From Pseudomonadota bacterium (lineage in GTDB: Bacteria > Pseudomonadota > Alphaproteobacteria > Sphingomonadales > Sphingomonadaceae), in the NCBI GenBank assembly GCA_023386135.1, contig JAEWKG010000125.1:1-14797 (forward strand): 14,797 nucleotides of DNA, read 5' to 3'. Below, in pieces: positions 1 through 6,729 of this stretch; the stretch's first letter is position 1; each line of letters opens with the position of its first letter. The notes under the pieces were generated by a model. It saw nothing but the letters and a program-made list of their open reading frames with translations. It ran no database searches and was not told where the DNA came from. Position numbers and translations under genes: made by a program.

Positions 1-1314
1 CCAGCCCAGCGCCTCGGCCTCGGCGCCGGTCAGCGGCACCTTGCAAATCGTGTCGTCCAGCTCGACCGCGAAGCGCGCGCCGCGCGAATGCAGCACCTCG
101 TCGAGCTGTGCGGCGAGCCCGCTGACCACGCGGGCGAAGTCGCTGTCACCCTGCTCGAGCGCAAGCGCACCGCTTTCGAGGCGGGCGAGCCGGTCGAGCT
201 CGTCGAACCCCGCCAGCATGCGCGCGGCGTCGCCGGCGATTGTCGCCGCAAGCGCGCGGTATTCGTGCGGGGTGGGGCCGAACAGCTGCTGCTGGATGAC
301 CTCGGCAAATCCCTGGATGGCGTTCACCGGCGTCTTCAGCTCGTGCAGCAATTGCCGCATGCGGTCGGCCTGCGGGTTAGCGGGCGCGGCTGCGGGGCTC
401 GGCGGAGGAGGGCGGCGGAAGCGCCCTGCGTAGCCCACGAAGCGGCCGCCGATCTCGGAGAAGCGCGGCCCCGCATCGATGCTCCACGCGCCCGCGACGG
501 CGGGCGCGCCCTCCCATTCGAGCGCGACGCGGCGCCGCGGTTCGAACTGGCGGCGCATTCCTTCGGCGGCGGGAGCCAGCAGCGCGCCCACCACCATCGG
601 CGCGACCGGTGCATCGGCCCAGTCGATCCGGCCCTCGGCATCGGTGGTGAAGGCGAAGCCCGCGCTCCGCTGGGTGCTGCCTTCGGCGCGCTCGCCCAGC
701 GGCAGTTGCGGCGCTTCTTCGGCGGGACGCGCGGCGCGCGTCTTGCGGAAGGATTCGATTCGGCGGACGAGTGCGCCGATCTCGCTGTCGGCATCCTCGT
801 CGGCGGAGGCGAGATCGTTCGCGGGGATGGGCCTGAACGGCGTTGGCGCCGCCGCGGCTTGTTCGGCCTCCTCGGGGCGTGGCAGTCCGCGGTCGCGGAT
901 GCCGAGCCGCTCCAGCAGTTCCTGCGTCGCGCTCGGCAGGTCGCGGCGCAGGCGCAAGAAACCGCGCGCGCGGATGGGCAGGCGGGGGATCAGCGCTTCC
1001 CAGTCGTCCGCCGAAAGCTGCGCCACCGCGAGCGCGGCGGCGGCCACCTCGGGTTCGTCCTCGGCGAGATGCAGCGCCAGTTCGGGATTGCGGAAGCGCA
1101 GGCCGGGCTCGCGGATCATGTCGGCGCGCAGGTCAGCTGAAATGGCCTCGCCCAGGGCCGCCAGCCGCAGCCATGCCGCCGCCAGCATCGACCCGTCGCG
1201 TCCGCCGCGCCGGTTGCCGAGCAGGTCGAGCAACTGGCGGAACTGCGTCCGCGCCGCCCGCTCGCCGGACGCGCGGTGGCGCAATACCGTGGCAAGGCGA
1301 TCGTCGAAGTGCAT
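1..1314 (-). CDS. Sensor histidine kinase, N-terminal part (runs off left edge)
   Basis: A two-component sensor kinase, expected to autophosphorylate on histidine and pass phosphate to a partner response regulator not seen here. The frame is open for 438 codons from ATG 1314 and leaves the window before the catalytic ATPase domain is complete. The phosphoacceptor H box is clear: HELKTPVNAI with His324. Residues ~215-300 look like a PAS fold (FTTDAEGRIDW early, FVGYAGRFRR at the end). Residues ~20-145 are an all-helical Leu/Ala/Arg-rich region, perhaps DUF2336/HEAT-like (inference). No signal peptide or membrane segment is visible, so it should be cytoplasmic. An acidic, Pro-rich linker (~145-210) joins the parts. 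GGAG sits 4 nt before the start. It is divergent from the Lrp gene. The kinase call is firm; its signal and partner are unknown. Confidence 0.9.
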   Translation of the reverse strand, partial: MHFDDRLATVLRHRASGERAARTQFRQLLDLLGNRRGGRDGSMLAAAWLRLAALGEAISADLRADMIREPGLRFRNPELALHLAEDEPEVAAAALAVAQLSADDWEALIPRLPIRARGFLRLRRDLPSATQELLERLGIRDRGLPRPEEAEQAAAAPTPFRPIPANDLASADEDADSEIGALVRRIESFRKTRAARPAEEAPQLPLGERAEGSTQRSAGFAFTTDAEGRIDWADAPVAPMVVGALLAPAAEGMRRQFEPRRRVALEWEGAPAVAGAWSIDAGPRFSEIGGRFVGYAGRFRRPPPPSPAAAPANPQADRMRQLLHELKTPVNAIQGFAEVIQQQLFGPTPHEYRALAATIAGDAARMLAGFDELDRLARLESGALALEQGDSDFARVVSGLAAQLDEVLHSRGARFAVELDDTICKVPLTGAEAEALGW

Positions 1315-1360
1315 CTCGCTCCAAATCGTACGCGAAGCGGCATGAACAAGGCCGGTCCGC

Positions 1361-1374
1361 GTTAGTGCGCTAAC
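1361..1374. promoter_or_regulatory. Imperfect palindrome upstream of the histidine kinase
   Basis: GTTAG-TGCG-CTAAC has perfect 5-bp arms around a 4-nt centre. It lies 47 bp upstream of the kinase start, in the divergent gap with the Lrp gene, where an operator would be expected. No matching regulator is identified, and a chance palindrome of this size is possible. Confidence 0.3.
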
Positions 1375-1521
1375 ACGGCCCGCGGGTCCGAACAGGGGAC
1401 TGCGCCGGCGCGTTGCAAAGCGGGACAATTGCTGGCAGAAACAATAATATTAGCGGGCGGTGCCGCAATGTGCCGCCATTGTTGCCCAGCTGGCTGGGTA
1501 CCACCTCGCGGGGGCGCGGCA
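1375..1521. other. Intergenic region upstream of the Lrp gene
   Basis: The gap between the divergent kinase and Lrp genes (1315-1521) holds an AT-rich patch at 1441-1452 in otherwise GC-rich DNA and a dyad CCCAGC-TG-GCTGGG at 1485-1498. Both are reasonable places for promoter elements or Lrp self-binding. I could not place a convincing -35/-10 pair. The Lrp reading frame stays open upstream to 1429, but that extension is Cys/Gly-rich and unlike the family. Confidence 0.3.
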
Positions 1522-1986
1522 ATGGCCAACCTGGATGATATCGACCGGAAATTGCTCGCCGAGCTCCAGCGCGAAGGGCGGGTCACCAATGTCGAGCTCG
1601 CAAGCCGCGTCGGCCTGACCGCCCCGCCGTGCCTGCGCCGGGTGCGCAGCCTGGAGGAAGAGGGCGTGATCCGCGGCTACCACGCCGACCTCGATCCGTC
1701 GAAGTTGGGATTCGCGATCACCGTGTTCGCGATGGTCAGCCTGAAGAGCCAGGCCGAGAATTCCTTGCGCGAATTCGAGGACCACATGAAGTCGCTGCCT
1801 GAAGTGCGCGAGTGCCACATGCTCAACGGCGAGATCGATTTCATCCTCAAGATCGTCAGCCCGGACCTGCAGAGCTTCCAGGAATTCCTCACCAGCAAGC
1901 TGACGCCCGCGCCGAACGTGGACAGCGTGAAGACTTCGCTGACCATCCGCACCGCCAAGCACGAGCCCGGGGTGCCGCTCGAGTAA
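1522..1986 (+). CDS. Lrp/AsnC family transcriptional regulator
   Basis: A DNA-binding regulator of the feast/famine (Lrp/AsnC) family, which usually senses amino acids and works as dimers or octamers. It is 154 residues, normal for the family. The N-terminal AsnC winged helix-turn-helix spans ~1-60, starting LDDIDRKLLAELQREGR, with a recognition helix near LTAPPCLRRVRSLEEEGVI. The C-terminal RAM ligand/oligomer domain spans ~67-140 and carries the typical HMLNGEIDFILKIV strand. I chose ATG 1522 because the fold starts immediately there and the upstream in-frame extension looks non-coding; a G-rich stretch (GGGGGCG) about 5 nt upstream is a weak ribosome site. The Pvc16-like gene follows after 8 nt, so the two may be co-transcribed. 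Effector and targets cannot be told from sequence. Confidence 0.95.
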   Translation: MANLDDIDRKLLAELQREGRVTNVELASRVGLTAPPCLRRVRSLEEEGVIRGYHADLDPSKLGFAITVFAMVSLKSQAENSLREFEDHMKSLPEVRECHMLNGEIDFILKIVSPDLQSFQEFLTSKLTPAPNVDSVKTSLTIRTAKHEPGVPLE

Positions 1987-1994
1987 GTCTGTCG

Positions 1995-2600
1995 ATGACC
2001 AATGGATTCGCAATTGCAGCGCTAAACCACGTCCTGAGGGAGGTGATCGGCGCCTTCATACGAGGGTCCGGCGACGCTACGGAGATCGGCCCTTTTCGAA
2101 TGACGTCTCGTTCGCCGGCGCTGTTGGCGATCGCTCCGCCATCGCAGACGATTTTGACGGTTTTTCCTTGGCGCGTCGAGCGCATTGGCCGAAATTCCCA
2201 TTCGCCATCTCGCTTGGCACCGCCCGCAACCTTGTACCTCGACGTAACCTACCTCGTCGCGGCATTTGCGGAAGTGGAGGATGTCGCCGAAATCCTCACG
2301 GGCCTTGCGGGGCTGGCGCTCTCGGAAACAGCGGTGCCGGGCGATCAGCTCATTAGGGAAGCAGCTTCCGGCGCATTTCCGGCGAATTCGCCGCTTCCGC
2401 TAGCCATTCGGAATCTCGCGGATCAAGTCGAAACGATCAGTCTCAGGCCGATTGAACTATCGTTGATTGAAAGCCTGCAATTTTGGTCGGCTCTCGGTTG
2501 CGGTTTGCGTCTCGGCCAACACTTCGTCGCCGGGCCCCTGATGATGCAGGTTCCATCGACTGGAGGGCGTCCTCTGCCGGTCCTTACGCGATCCCGCTAG
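1995..2600 (+). CDS. Pvc16 N-terminal (DUF4255)-like protein, orphan
   Basis: A 201-residue protein that I recognise as the Pvc16_N/DUF4255 type. Seen: the start MTNGFAIAALNHVLREVI, a central PPATLYLDVTYLVAAFAE, and a late QVETISLRPIELSLIESLQFWSAL, in the same order and spacing as that family (S/TN-x-AIAA start, LDLxYLLTAY strand, EQVERVRITPE..S..ELSKLWSAL block). Known: Pvc16/Afp16-type proteins act at the tube end of extracellular contractile injection systems. No sheath, tube, baseplate or AAA ATPase gene is in the window, so a role here is inference only. It starts 8 nt after the Lrp stop, without an obvious ribosome site. Hand counts over six 60-base lines give about 58% GC, against ~70% in a line of the Lrp gene, which hints at transfer. 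Its stop shares CTAG with the accC stop. It may be a remnant or a stand-alone domain. Confidence 0.7.
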   Translation: MTNGFAIAALNHVLREVIGAFIRGSGDATEIGPFRMTSRSPALLAIAPPSQTILTVFPWRVERIGRNSHSPSRLAPPATLYLDVTYLVAAFAEVEDVAEILTGLAGLALSETAVPGDQLIREAASGAFPANSPLPLAIRNLADQVETISLRPIELSLIESLQFWSALGCGLRLGQHFVAGPLMMQVPSTGGRPLPVLTRSR

Positions 2601-3955
2601 GACGGGGTCGGCACCCGTTCCTTGAGCCACTCCTCCAGCCATTTGATCGAGTAATCGCCGCTCAGCACATCGTCCTGGCGGATCAGCTCCTGGTGGAGGG
2701 GAATGCTGGTCTTGACGCCTTCGACCACCATTTCTTCGAGCGCGCGGCGCAGACGCATGATGCAGCGTTCGCGGTTGCGGCCGTAGACGATCAGCTTGGC
2801 GATCATCGAATCGTAGTAAGGCGGGATGCGGTAGCCGGCATAGAGGCCGCTATCGACGCGCACGTGCATGCCGCCCGCGGCGTGATACGCGGTGACGGTG
2901 CCGGGCGAGGGCGCGAAGGTCCAAGGGTCTTCCGCGTTGATGCGGCACTCGATCGCGTGACCCTTGAACTCGATCTCGTCCTGCGTGACCGACAGGTCCT
3001 TGCCGTCGGCGACGCGGATTTGCTCCCTGACGAGGTCGATGCCGGTGATCATCTCGGTCACCGGATGCTCGACCTGCAGGCGGGTGTTCATCTCGATGAA
3101 GTAGAACTCGCCGTTCTCCCACAGGAACTCGATCGTGCCCGCGCCGCGATAGCCCATGTCGGCCATCGCCTTCGAACAGATCGCGCCCATCCGGTCGCGT
3201 TCTTCGGACGAAAGGATCGGGGAGGGCGCTTCCTCGAGCACCTTCTGGTGGCGGCGCTGGAGCGAGCAGTCGCGCTCGCCCAGGTGGATCGCGCTGCCGC
3301 GGCCATCGCCAAATACCTGGAATTCGATGTGGCGCGGATTGCCGAGGTACTTCTCGATATAGACGGTGGCATCGCCGAACGCGGCCTTCGCCTCGCTGCC
3401 GGCCTGGCGCATCAGGGTTTCGAGCGTGTCTTCGCTCTCGCACACCTTCATGCCGCGCCCGCCGCCGCCCGACGCAGCCTTGATGATGACCGGATAGCCG
3501 ATCTCGGCGGCGATCTTCCGCGCTTCGCCGAAGTCGCTGACCGCGCCGTCGCTGCCCGGCACCAGCGGCAGGCCGAGCGCTCCTGCGGTGCGCTTCGCCT
3601 CGACCTTGTCGCCCATCGTGCGGATGTGCTCGGGCTTGGGGCCGATCCAGGTGATCCCGTGCGCCTCGACGATTTCGGCGAACTGGGCGTTCTCCGACAG
3701 GAAGCCGTAGCCGGGATGGATCGCGTCGGCGTGCGCGATCTCTGCCGCCGAGATGATCGCCGCGACGTTGAGATAGCTGTCGGCCGCCGGCGGCGGACCG
3801 ATGCATACCGCGTGATCGGCGAGGCGCACGTGCATCGCGTCGGCATCGGCGGTCGAGTGCACCGCGACCGTCTCGATGCCCATCTCGTGCGCCGCGCGGT
3901 GGATACGCAGCGCGATCTCGCCGCGGTTGGCGATCAGGATGCGGGTTATCGCCAT
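2597..3955 (-). CDS. accC: Acetyl-CoA carboxylase, biotin carboxylase subunit
   Basis: Biotin carboxylase carboxylates the biotin on AccB using ATP and bicarbonate, the first half-reaction of acetyl-CoA carboxylase in fatty acid synthesis; it acts in the cytoplasm. It is 452 residues, full length for AccC. Seen in order: N-terminal pre-ATP-grasp fold with RILIANRGEIALRI (5-18) and HPGYGFLSEN (80-89); ATP-grasp glycine loop GGGGRGM (163-169); HIEFQ (209-213); RDCS (228-231); and the catalytic/metal block EMNTRLQVEHPVTE (288-301). It lies 8 nt after the accB stop in the usual aroQ-accB-accC order. Its last codon abuts the convergent Pvc16-like gene, the two stops sharing one CTAG. Nothing is abnormal in the protein. 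Confidence 0.98.
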   Translation of the reverse strand: MAITRILIANRGEIALRIHRAAHEMGIETVAVHSTADADAMHVRLADHAVCIGPPPAADSYLNVAAIISAAEIAHADAIHPGYGFLSENAQFAEIVEAHGITWIGPKPEHIRTMGDKVEAKRTAGALGLPLVPGSDGAVSDFGEARKIAAEIGYPVIIKAASGGGGRGMKVCESEDTLETLMRQAGSEAKAAFGDATVYIEKYLGNPRHIEFQVFGDGRGSAIHLGERDCSLQRRHQKVLEEAPSPILSSEERDRMGAICSKAMADMGYRGAGTIEFLWENGEFYFIEMNTRLQVEHPVTEMITGIDLVREQIRVADGKDLSVTQDEIEFKGHAIECRINAEDPWTFAPSPGTVTAYHAAGGMHVRVDSGLYAGYRIPPYYDSMIAKLIVYGRNRERCIMRLRRALEEMVVEGVKTSIPLHQELIRQDDVLSGDYSIKWLEEWLKERVPTPS

Positions 3956-3963
3956 CGTTCTGA

Positions 3964-4455
3964 CTAGCCGATGACCACGAGAGGCTGGTCGAACTCGACC
4001 GGCTGGGCATTCTCGACCAGGATCGACTTGATCGTGCCGGCCTTGTCCGCGGCAATCGGGTTCATGACCTTCATCGCTTCGATGATGAGCAGGGTCTGGC
4101 CCTGGCTGACGCTGTCGCCGACCTTGACGAACGGCGCCGCGCCGGGCTCGGCAGAGAGGTAGGCGGTGCCGACCATCGGCGACTTGAGGGCGCCTTCGAC
4201 CGCGGCGGGCGCGTCCGGTGTCGGCGCCGCGGCGGGTGCGGCGGCAGGGGCAGCGGCCGGGGCCGGCATCATCGCCGGGGCGGGGGCCGCCATCATCATC
4301 CCGCCGCCGCGCGAGACGCGGACCTTGCGGTCGCCGTCTTCGACCTCGATCTCGGTGAGCCCGCTCTCGGCGAGCAATTCCGCGAGTTCGCGGACCAGCT
4401 TGATGTCGACGTTCATTCCCGAGCTACGCCCGGCGGCGCCCTTGGTTTCGGCCAT
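3964..4455 (-). CDS. accB: Acetyl-CoA carboxylase biotin carboxyl carrier protein
   Basis: BCCP carries biotin between AccC and the carboxyltransferase AccAD. The 163 residues comprise an N-terminal helix region (LVRELAELLAESGLTEIEVEDGDRKVRVSR), a flexible Ala/Pro/Met-rich linker (~52-85), and a biotinyl domain (~88-163). The biotin site is EAMKVMN with Lys129. I chose ATG 4455 because AGGGG lies about 6 nt upstream; an internal ATG at 4416 (MNVDIKL) is a possible shorter start and would remove 13 residues that are not part of the core fold. It sits 62 nt after the aroQ stop and 8 nt before accC. All key residues are present. Confidence 0.97.
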   Translation of the reverse strand: MAETKGAAGRSSGMNVDIKLVRELAELLAESGLTEIEVEDGDRKVRVSRGGGMMMAAPAPAMMPAPAAAPAAAPAAAPTPDAPAAVEGALKSPMVGTAYLSAEPGAAPFVKVGDSVSQGQTLLIIEAMKVMNPIAADKAGTIKSILVENAQPVEFDQPLVVIG

Positions 4456-4517
4456 TGCCTGCCCCTTGTTATCTCAAGCGGGTGCCTATGCGCGGATGGA
4501 ACCGCGAGAGCAAGACG

Positions 4518-4955
4518 CTAGAGCTTGGCCGCTTTCTCCAGCGCGACGACGTAGCTCTGCGCGCCGAGCCCCTTCACTTCGTCCACCGCGCCCATGCCGA
4601 CATAGGACACATGCCGGAACGGCTCGCGGGTCAGCGGATCGGACAGGTGCACCTCGATCACCGGCACCTTGATCGACTTGATCGCATCGAGCAGCGCGAT
4701 CGAAGTATGGGTGTAGGCGCCCGCGTTGAGCAGCACCGCCCTCGCGCCCTCCGCACTCGCCTCGTGCAGCCAATCGACGAGGTGCCCCTCGTGGTTCGAC
4801 TGGCGCACGTCGACTTCCAGCCCCAGTTCGTGCGCACGATCCTCGAGCATCCCGGCGATGTCGTCGAGCGTGTCGGATCCGTAGATCTCCGGCTCGCGCG
4901 TGCCGAGCAGGTTGAGGTTGGGGCCGTTGAGGACATAGACGAGGTTCGCTGACAT
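4518..4955 (-). CDS. aroQ: Type II 3-dehydroquinate dehydratase
   Basis: Catalyses the third shikimate-pathway step, 3-dehydroquinate to 3-dehydroshikimate, by trans-dehydration; type II enzymes form dodecamers in the cytoplasm. It is 145 residues, the family's usual size. Seen: NGPNLNLLGTREPEIYG with Arg20 and the catalytic-base Tyr25 on the lid loop; SNHEGHLVDWLHEA; NAGAYTHTS with Asn78; EVHLSD with the catalytic-pair His103; and Arg114 in REPFRHVS. Asp replaces the more common Asn after EVHLS. The frame stays open upstream to 5072, but ATG 4955 starts exactly at the fold (MSANLVYVLNGPNLN), so the extension is rejected. It is the first gene of the aroQ-accB-accC run and divergent from the ABC-F gene. 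Confidence 0.96.
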   Translation of the reverse strand: MSANLVYVLNGPNLNLLGTREPEIYGSDTLDDIAGMLEDRAHELGLEVDVRQSNHEGHLVDWLHEASAEGARAVLLNAGAYTHTSIALLDAIKSIKVPVIEVHLSDPLTREPFRHVSYVGMGAVDEVKGLGAQSYVVALEKAAKL

Positions 4956-5046
4956 GCCCGCGCCATAGCGGCACGCAGGGGCACGGGAAAGCTTGCCGGA
5001 CGGCACGCGGCGCCCTACCTCGCGAGCCGCAGCAAGGAGACGCGCG

Positions 5047-5151
5047 ATGGACGACCGGAACAGCACAATCACCTGTCCCCGTCCTTCGACCCGTGCGAGT
5101 TTCCATGTCTGCCCTTCTCACTCTCGATTCCGTCGCCGCTCAGACACCTGA
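5047..5151 (+). CDS. Candidate upstream (leader) ORF before the ABC-F gene
   Basis: A 34-codon frame starting at ATG 5047 and ending at TGA 5149-5151. It has the best ribosome-binding site of this neighbourhood, AAGGAGA at 5034-5040, placed 7 nt before the ATG. It overlaps the start of the ABC-F gene (5105) by 47 nt in another frame. The peptide begins MDDRNSTITC and is Arg/Ser-rich with no recognised domain. The ABC-F start itself has no visible Shine-Dalgarno sequence, so ribosomes loaded here could control or re-initiate on the ABC-F frame. Some ABC-F resistance genes are regulated by such leader frames, but whether this one is translated is unknown; chance is a fair alternative. Confidence 0.35.
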   Translation: MDDRNSTITCPRPSTRASFHVCPSHSRFRRRSDT

Positions 5152-6691
5152 GCATCGGCTCCTTTTTTCCGATCTCTCGCTCGCCCTCCAGGCGGAGCGC
5201 GTCGGGCTCGTAGGCCGCAACGGCTCGGGCAAATCGACGCTGCTGCGGATCATCGGCGGCGAGCTTGCTCCAGCGTCGGGCGCAGTCGCCCTGTCGGGCA
5301 CCGTCGGTACTTTGCAGCAGGCGTTTCCGCCCGAGATCACCGTGGCGCAGGGGCTCGGCGTCGACGAACCGCTAACATTGCTGGCGCGCGTGGTTGCGGG
5401 CGAGGGCGATGCGGGGGATTTCGCTGCCGCCGACTGGACGCTGGAACCGCGGCTCGAAGCGGCCCTGACCGAGGTCGGTCTCCCCGGCATCGACTTCGAG
5501 CGCGCGATGGGCTCGCTCTCGGGCGGCGAGCGCACCCGCGTCGGGATCGCGCGGTTGCTGGTCGAACAGCCCGATCTGCTGCTGCTCGACGAGCCGACTA
5601 ACAACCTCGATGCAGATGGGCGGGCCGCGATCCATGCGTTGATCGAGAGGTGGCACGGCGGCGTGCTGGTCGCCAGCCACGATCGCGCGGTGCTCGAACT
5701 GATGGACCGCATCGTCGAGTTGACGCCGGTCGGCGTGCGGATCGTCGGGGGTGGCTGGACCGCGTTTGCCGAACAGCGCGAGCGCGAACGCGTGGCGGCG
5801 GCGGACCAGCTCGAGCGCAGCGAGGGCGCCCTGCGCGATGCCAAGCGCACTGCGCAGCGCCGCCTGGAAGCGCAAGCGCGGCGCGACAAGGCCGGACGGG
5901 CGTTCGCGGCCAAGGGCTCCGAGCCCAAGATCTTCCTTGGCGCGCAGGCGCGGCGGGCCGAGGAGACCAGCGGCCGGACCAAGCGCCTCGGAGAGCGCGA
6001 GGTAAGCGAGGCCGAGGCCGAGGCTGCCGAGGCGCGCGCCAAGGTCGAGGTGCTTACACCCATCGCCATCGATCTGCCGAAAAGTGGCACGCCCTCGAAT
6101 GCACGACTGCTGTCGCTGGACGAGGTCACGGTCGAGCTTGGCGGCCGCACGTTCGGGCCGTGGTCGCTCGAAATCCGTGGGCCCGAGCGGGTGGCAGTCG
6201 AGGGGCCGAACGGCTCGGGCAAGACCACGCTGCTCAAGGTCGCCACAGGCACCATTGCTCCCGCTAGCGGCACTGTCATCCGGGCCGAGAAGCGAATCGT
6301 CCTGCTCGACCAGCATATCGATCTGCTCGATCCCCAGATCAGCATCGTTGCCAACTACCGCCGGCTCAACCCCTCGCTGGGCGAGCGCGAGGCTTATGCC
6401 GCCTGCGCCCGGTTCGGGTTCCGCAACCGCAATGCCGAGCAACTGGTCGGCGCCCTGTCGGGCGGCGAGCGGCTCAGGGCGGGGCTCGCCTGCACACTGG
6501 CTGGTGAGCGCCCGCCCTGGCTGCTGATCCTCGACGAGCCGACCAATCACCTCGATCTCGAATCGATCGAGCTATTGGAAGGCGCGCTGCGCGAATTCGA
6601 CGGCGGCCTGCTGGTGGTCAGCCACGATCGCGCCTTTCTGGAGGCGATCGGAATCGAGCGAACGATCCCGTGTATGACGCGAAATTTGTAG
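5105..6691 (+). CDS. ABC-F family ATPase (duplicated ATP-binding cassette protein)
   Basis: A soluble protein with two ABC ATPase domains and no membrane segments, typical of ABC-F proteins, which bind the ribosomal E site and aid translation or, in some members, protect against antibiotics. It is 528 residues. Domain 1: Walker A GRNGSGKST (37-45), signature LSGGER (138-143), Walker B LLLLDEPTNNLD (158-169), switch SHDR (191-194). A charged, Arg/Glu/Ala-rich linker (~222-315) holds the interdomain helices. Domain 2: GPNGSGKTT (367-375) in its Walker A, LSGGERLRAG (451-460), LLILDEPTNHLD (473-484), SHDR (506-509). ATG 5105 was chosen because MSALLTLDSV starts the fold; GTG 5093 is an in-frame alternative. 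Neither has a good ribosome site (see the leader frame at 5047). Subfamily and substrate are not decided. Confidence 0.93.
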   Translation: MSALLTLDSVAAQTPEHRLLFSDLSLALQAERVGLVGRNGSGKSTLLRIIGGELAPASGAVALSGTVGTLQQAFPPEITVAQGLGVDEPLTLLARVVAGEGDAGDFAAADWTLEPRLEAALTEVGLPGIDFERAMGSLSGGERTRVGIARLLVEQPDLLLLDEPTNNLDADGRAAIHALIERWHGGVLVASHDRAVLELMDRIVELTPVGVRIVGGGWTAFAEQRERERVAAADQLERSEGALRDAKRTAQRRLEAQARRDKAGRAFAAKGSEPKIFLGAQARRAEETSGRTKRLGEREVSEAEAEAAEARAKVEVLTPIAIDLPKSGTPSNARLLSLDEVTVELGGRTFGPWSLEIRGPERVAVEGPNGSGKTTLLKVATGTIAPASGTVIRAEKRIVLLDQHIDLLDPQISIVANYRRLNPSLGEREAYAACARFGFRNRNAEQLVGALSGGERLRAGLACTLAGERPPWLLILDEPTNHLDLESIELLEGALREFDGGLLVVSHDRAFLEAIGIERTIPCMTRNL

Positions 6692-6692
6692 G

Positions 6693-6725
6693 ACTTGTCA
6701 CACTTGTCACGGTGTCCTGGACAAG
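6693..6725. repeat. Tandem 9-bp repeat and inverted partner between convergent genes
   Basis: ACTTGTCAC occurs twice head to tail (6693-6701, 6702-6710) in the 38-nt gap between the ABC-F stop and the holin stop. CTTGTC (6703-6708) can pair with GACAAG (6720-6725). A weak bidirectional terminator is possible, but the stem is only 6 bp with an 11-nt loop and there is no T run. Confidence 0.35.
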
Positions 6726-6729
6726 GAAA

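Noticed and set aside
88..1140. Long plus-strand open frame opposite the histidine kinase
   Set aside because: Its Arg/Ala/Gly-rich translation has no domain; the minus strand gives a clear kinase with H box, so this is a shadow of high-GC coding DNA.
2483..3967. 494-codon plus-strand frame over accC
   Set aside because: It lies antisense to an intact, full-length AccC with all motifs; its protein looks like reverse-complement noise.
4956..5072. N-terminal extension of AroQ to ATG 5072
   Set aside because: The dehydratase fold starts at ATG 4955 and the family has no such extension; the added residues are Arg/Ala-rich.
5079..5092. Possible fragment of the common sphingomonad CCTTCGAC-type intergenic repeat
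   Set aside because: Only about 10 bases match what I remember of such repeats, too few to call.
5140..6550. Long minus-strand frames over the ABC-F gene
   Set aside because: Antisense shadows; the plus strand has both Walker A/B pairs and both signatures in one frame.
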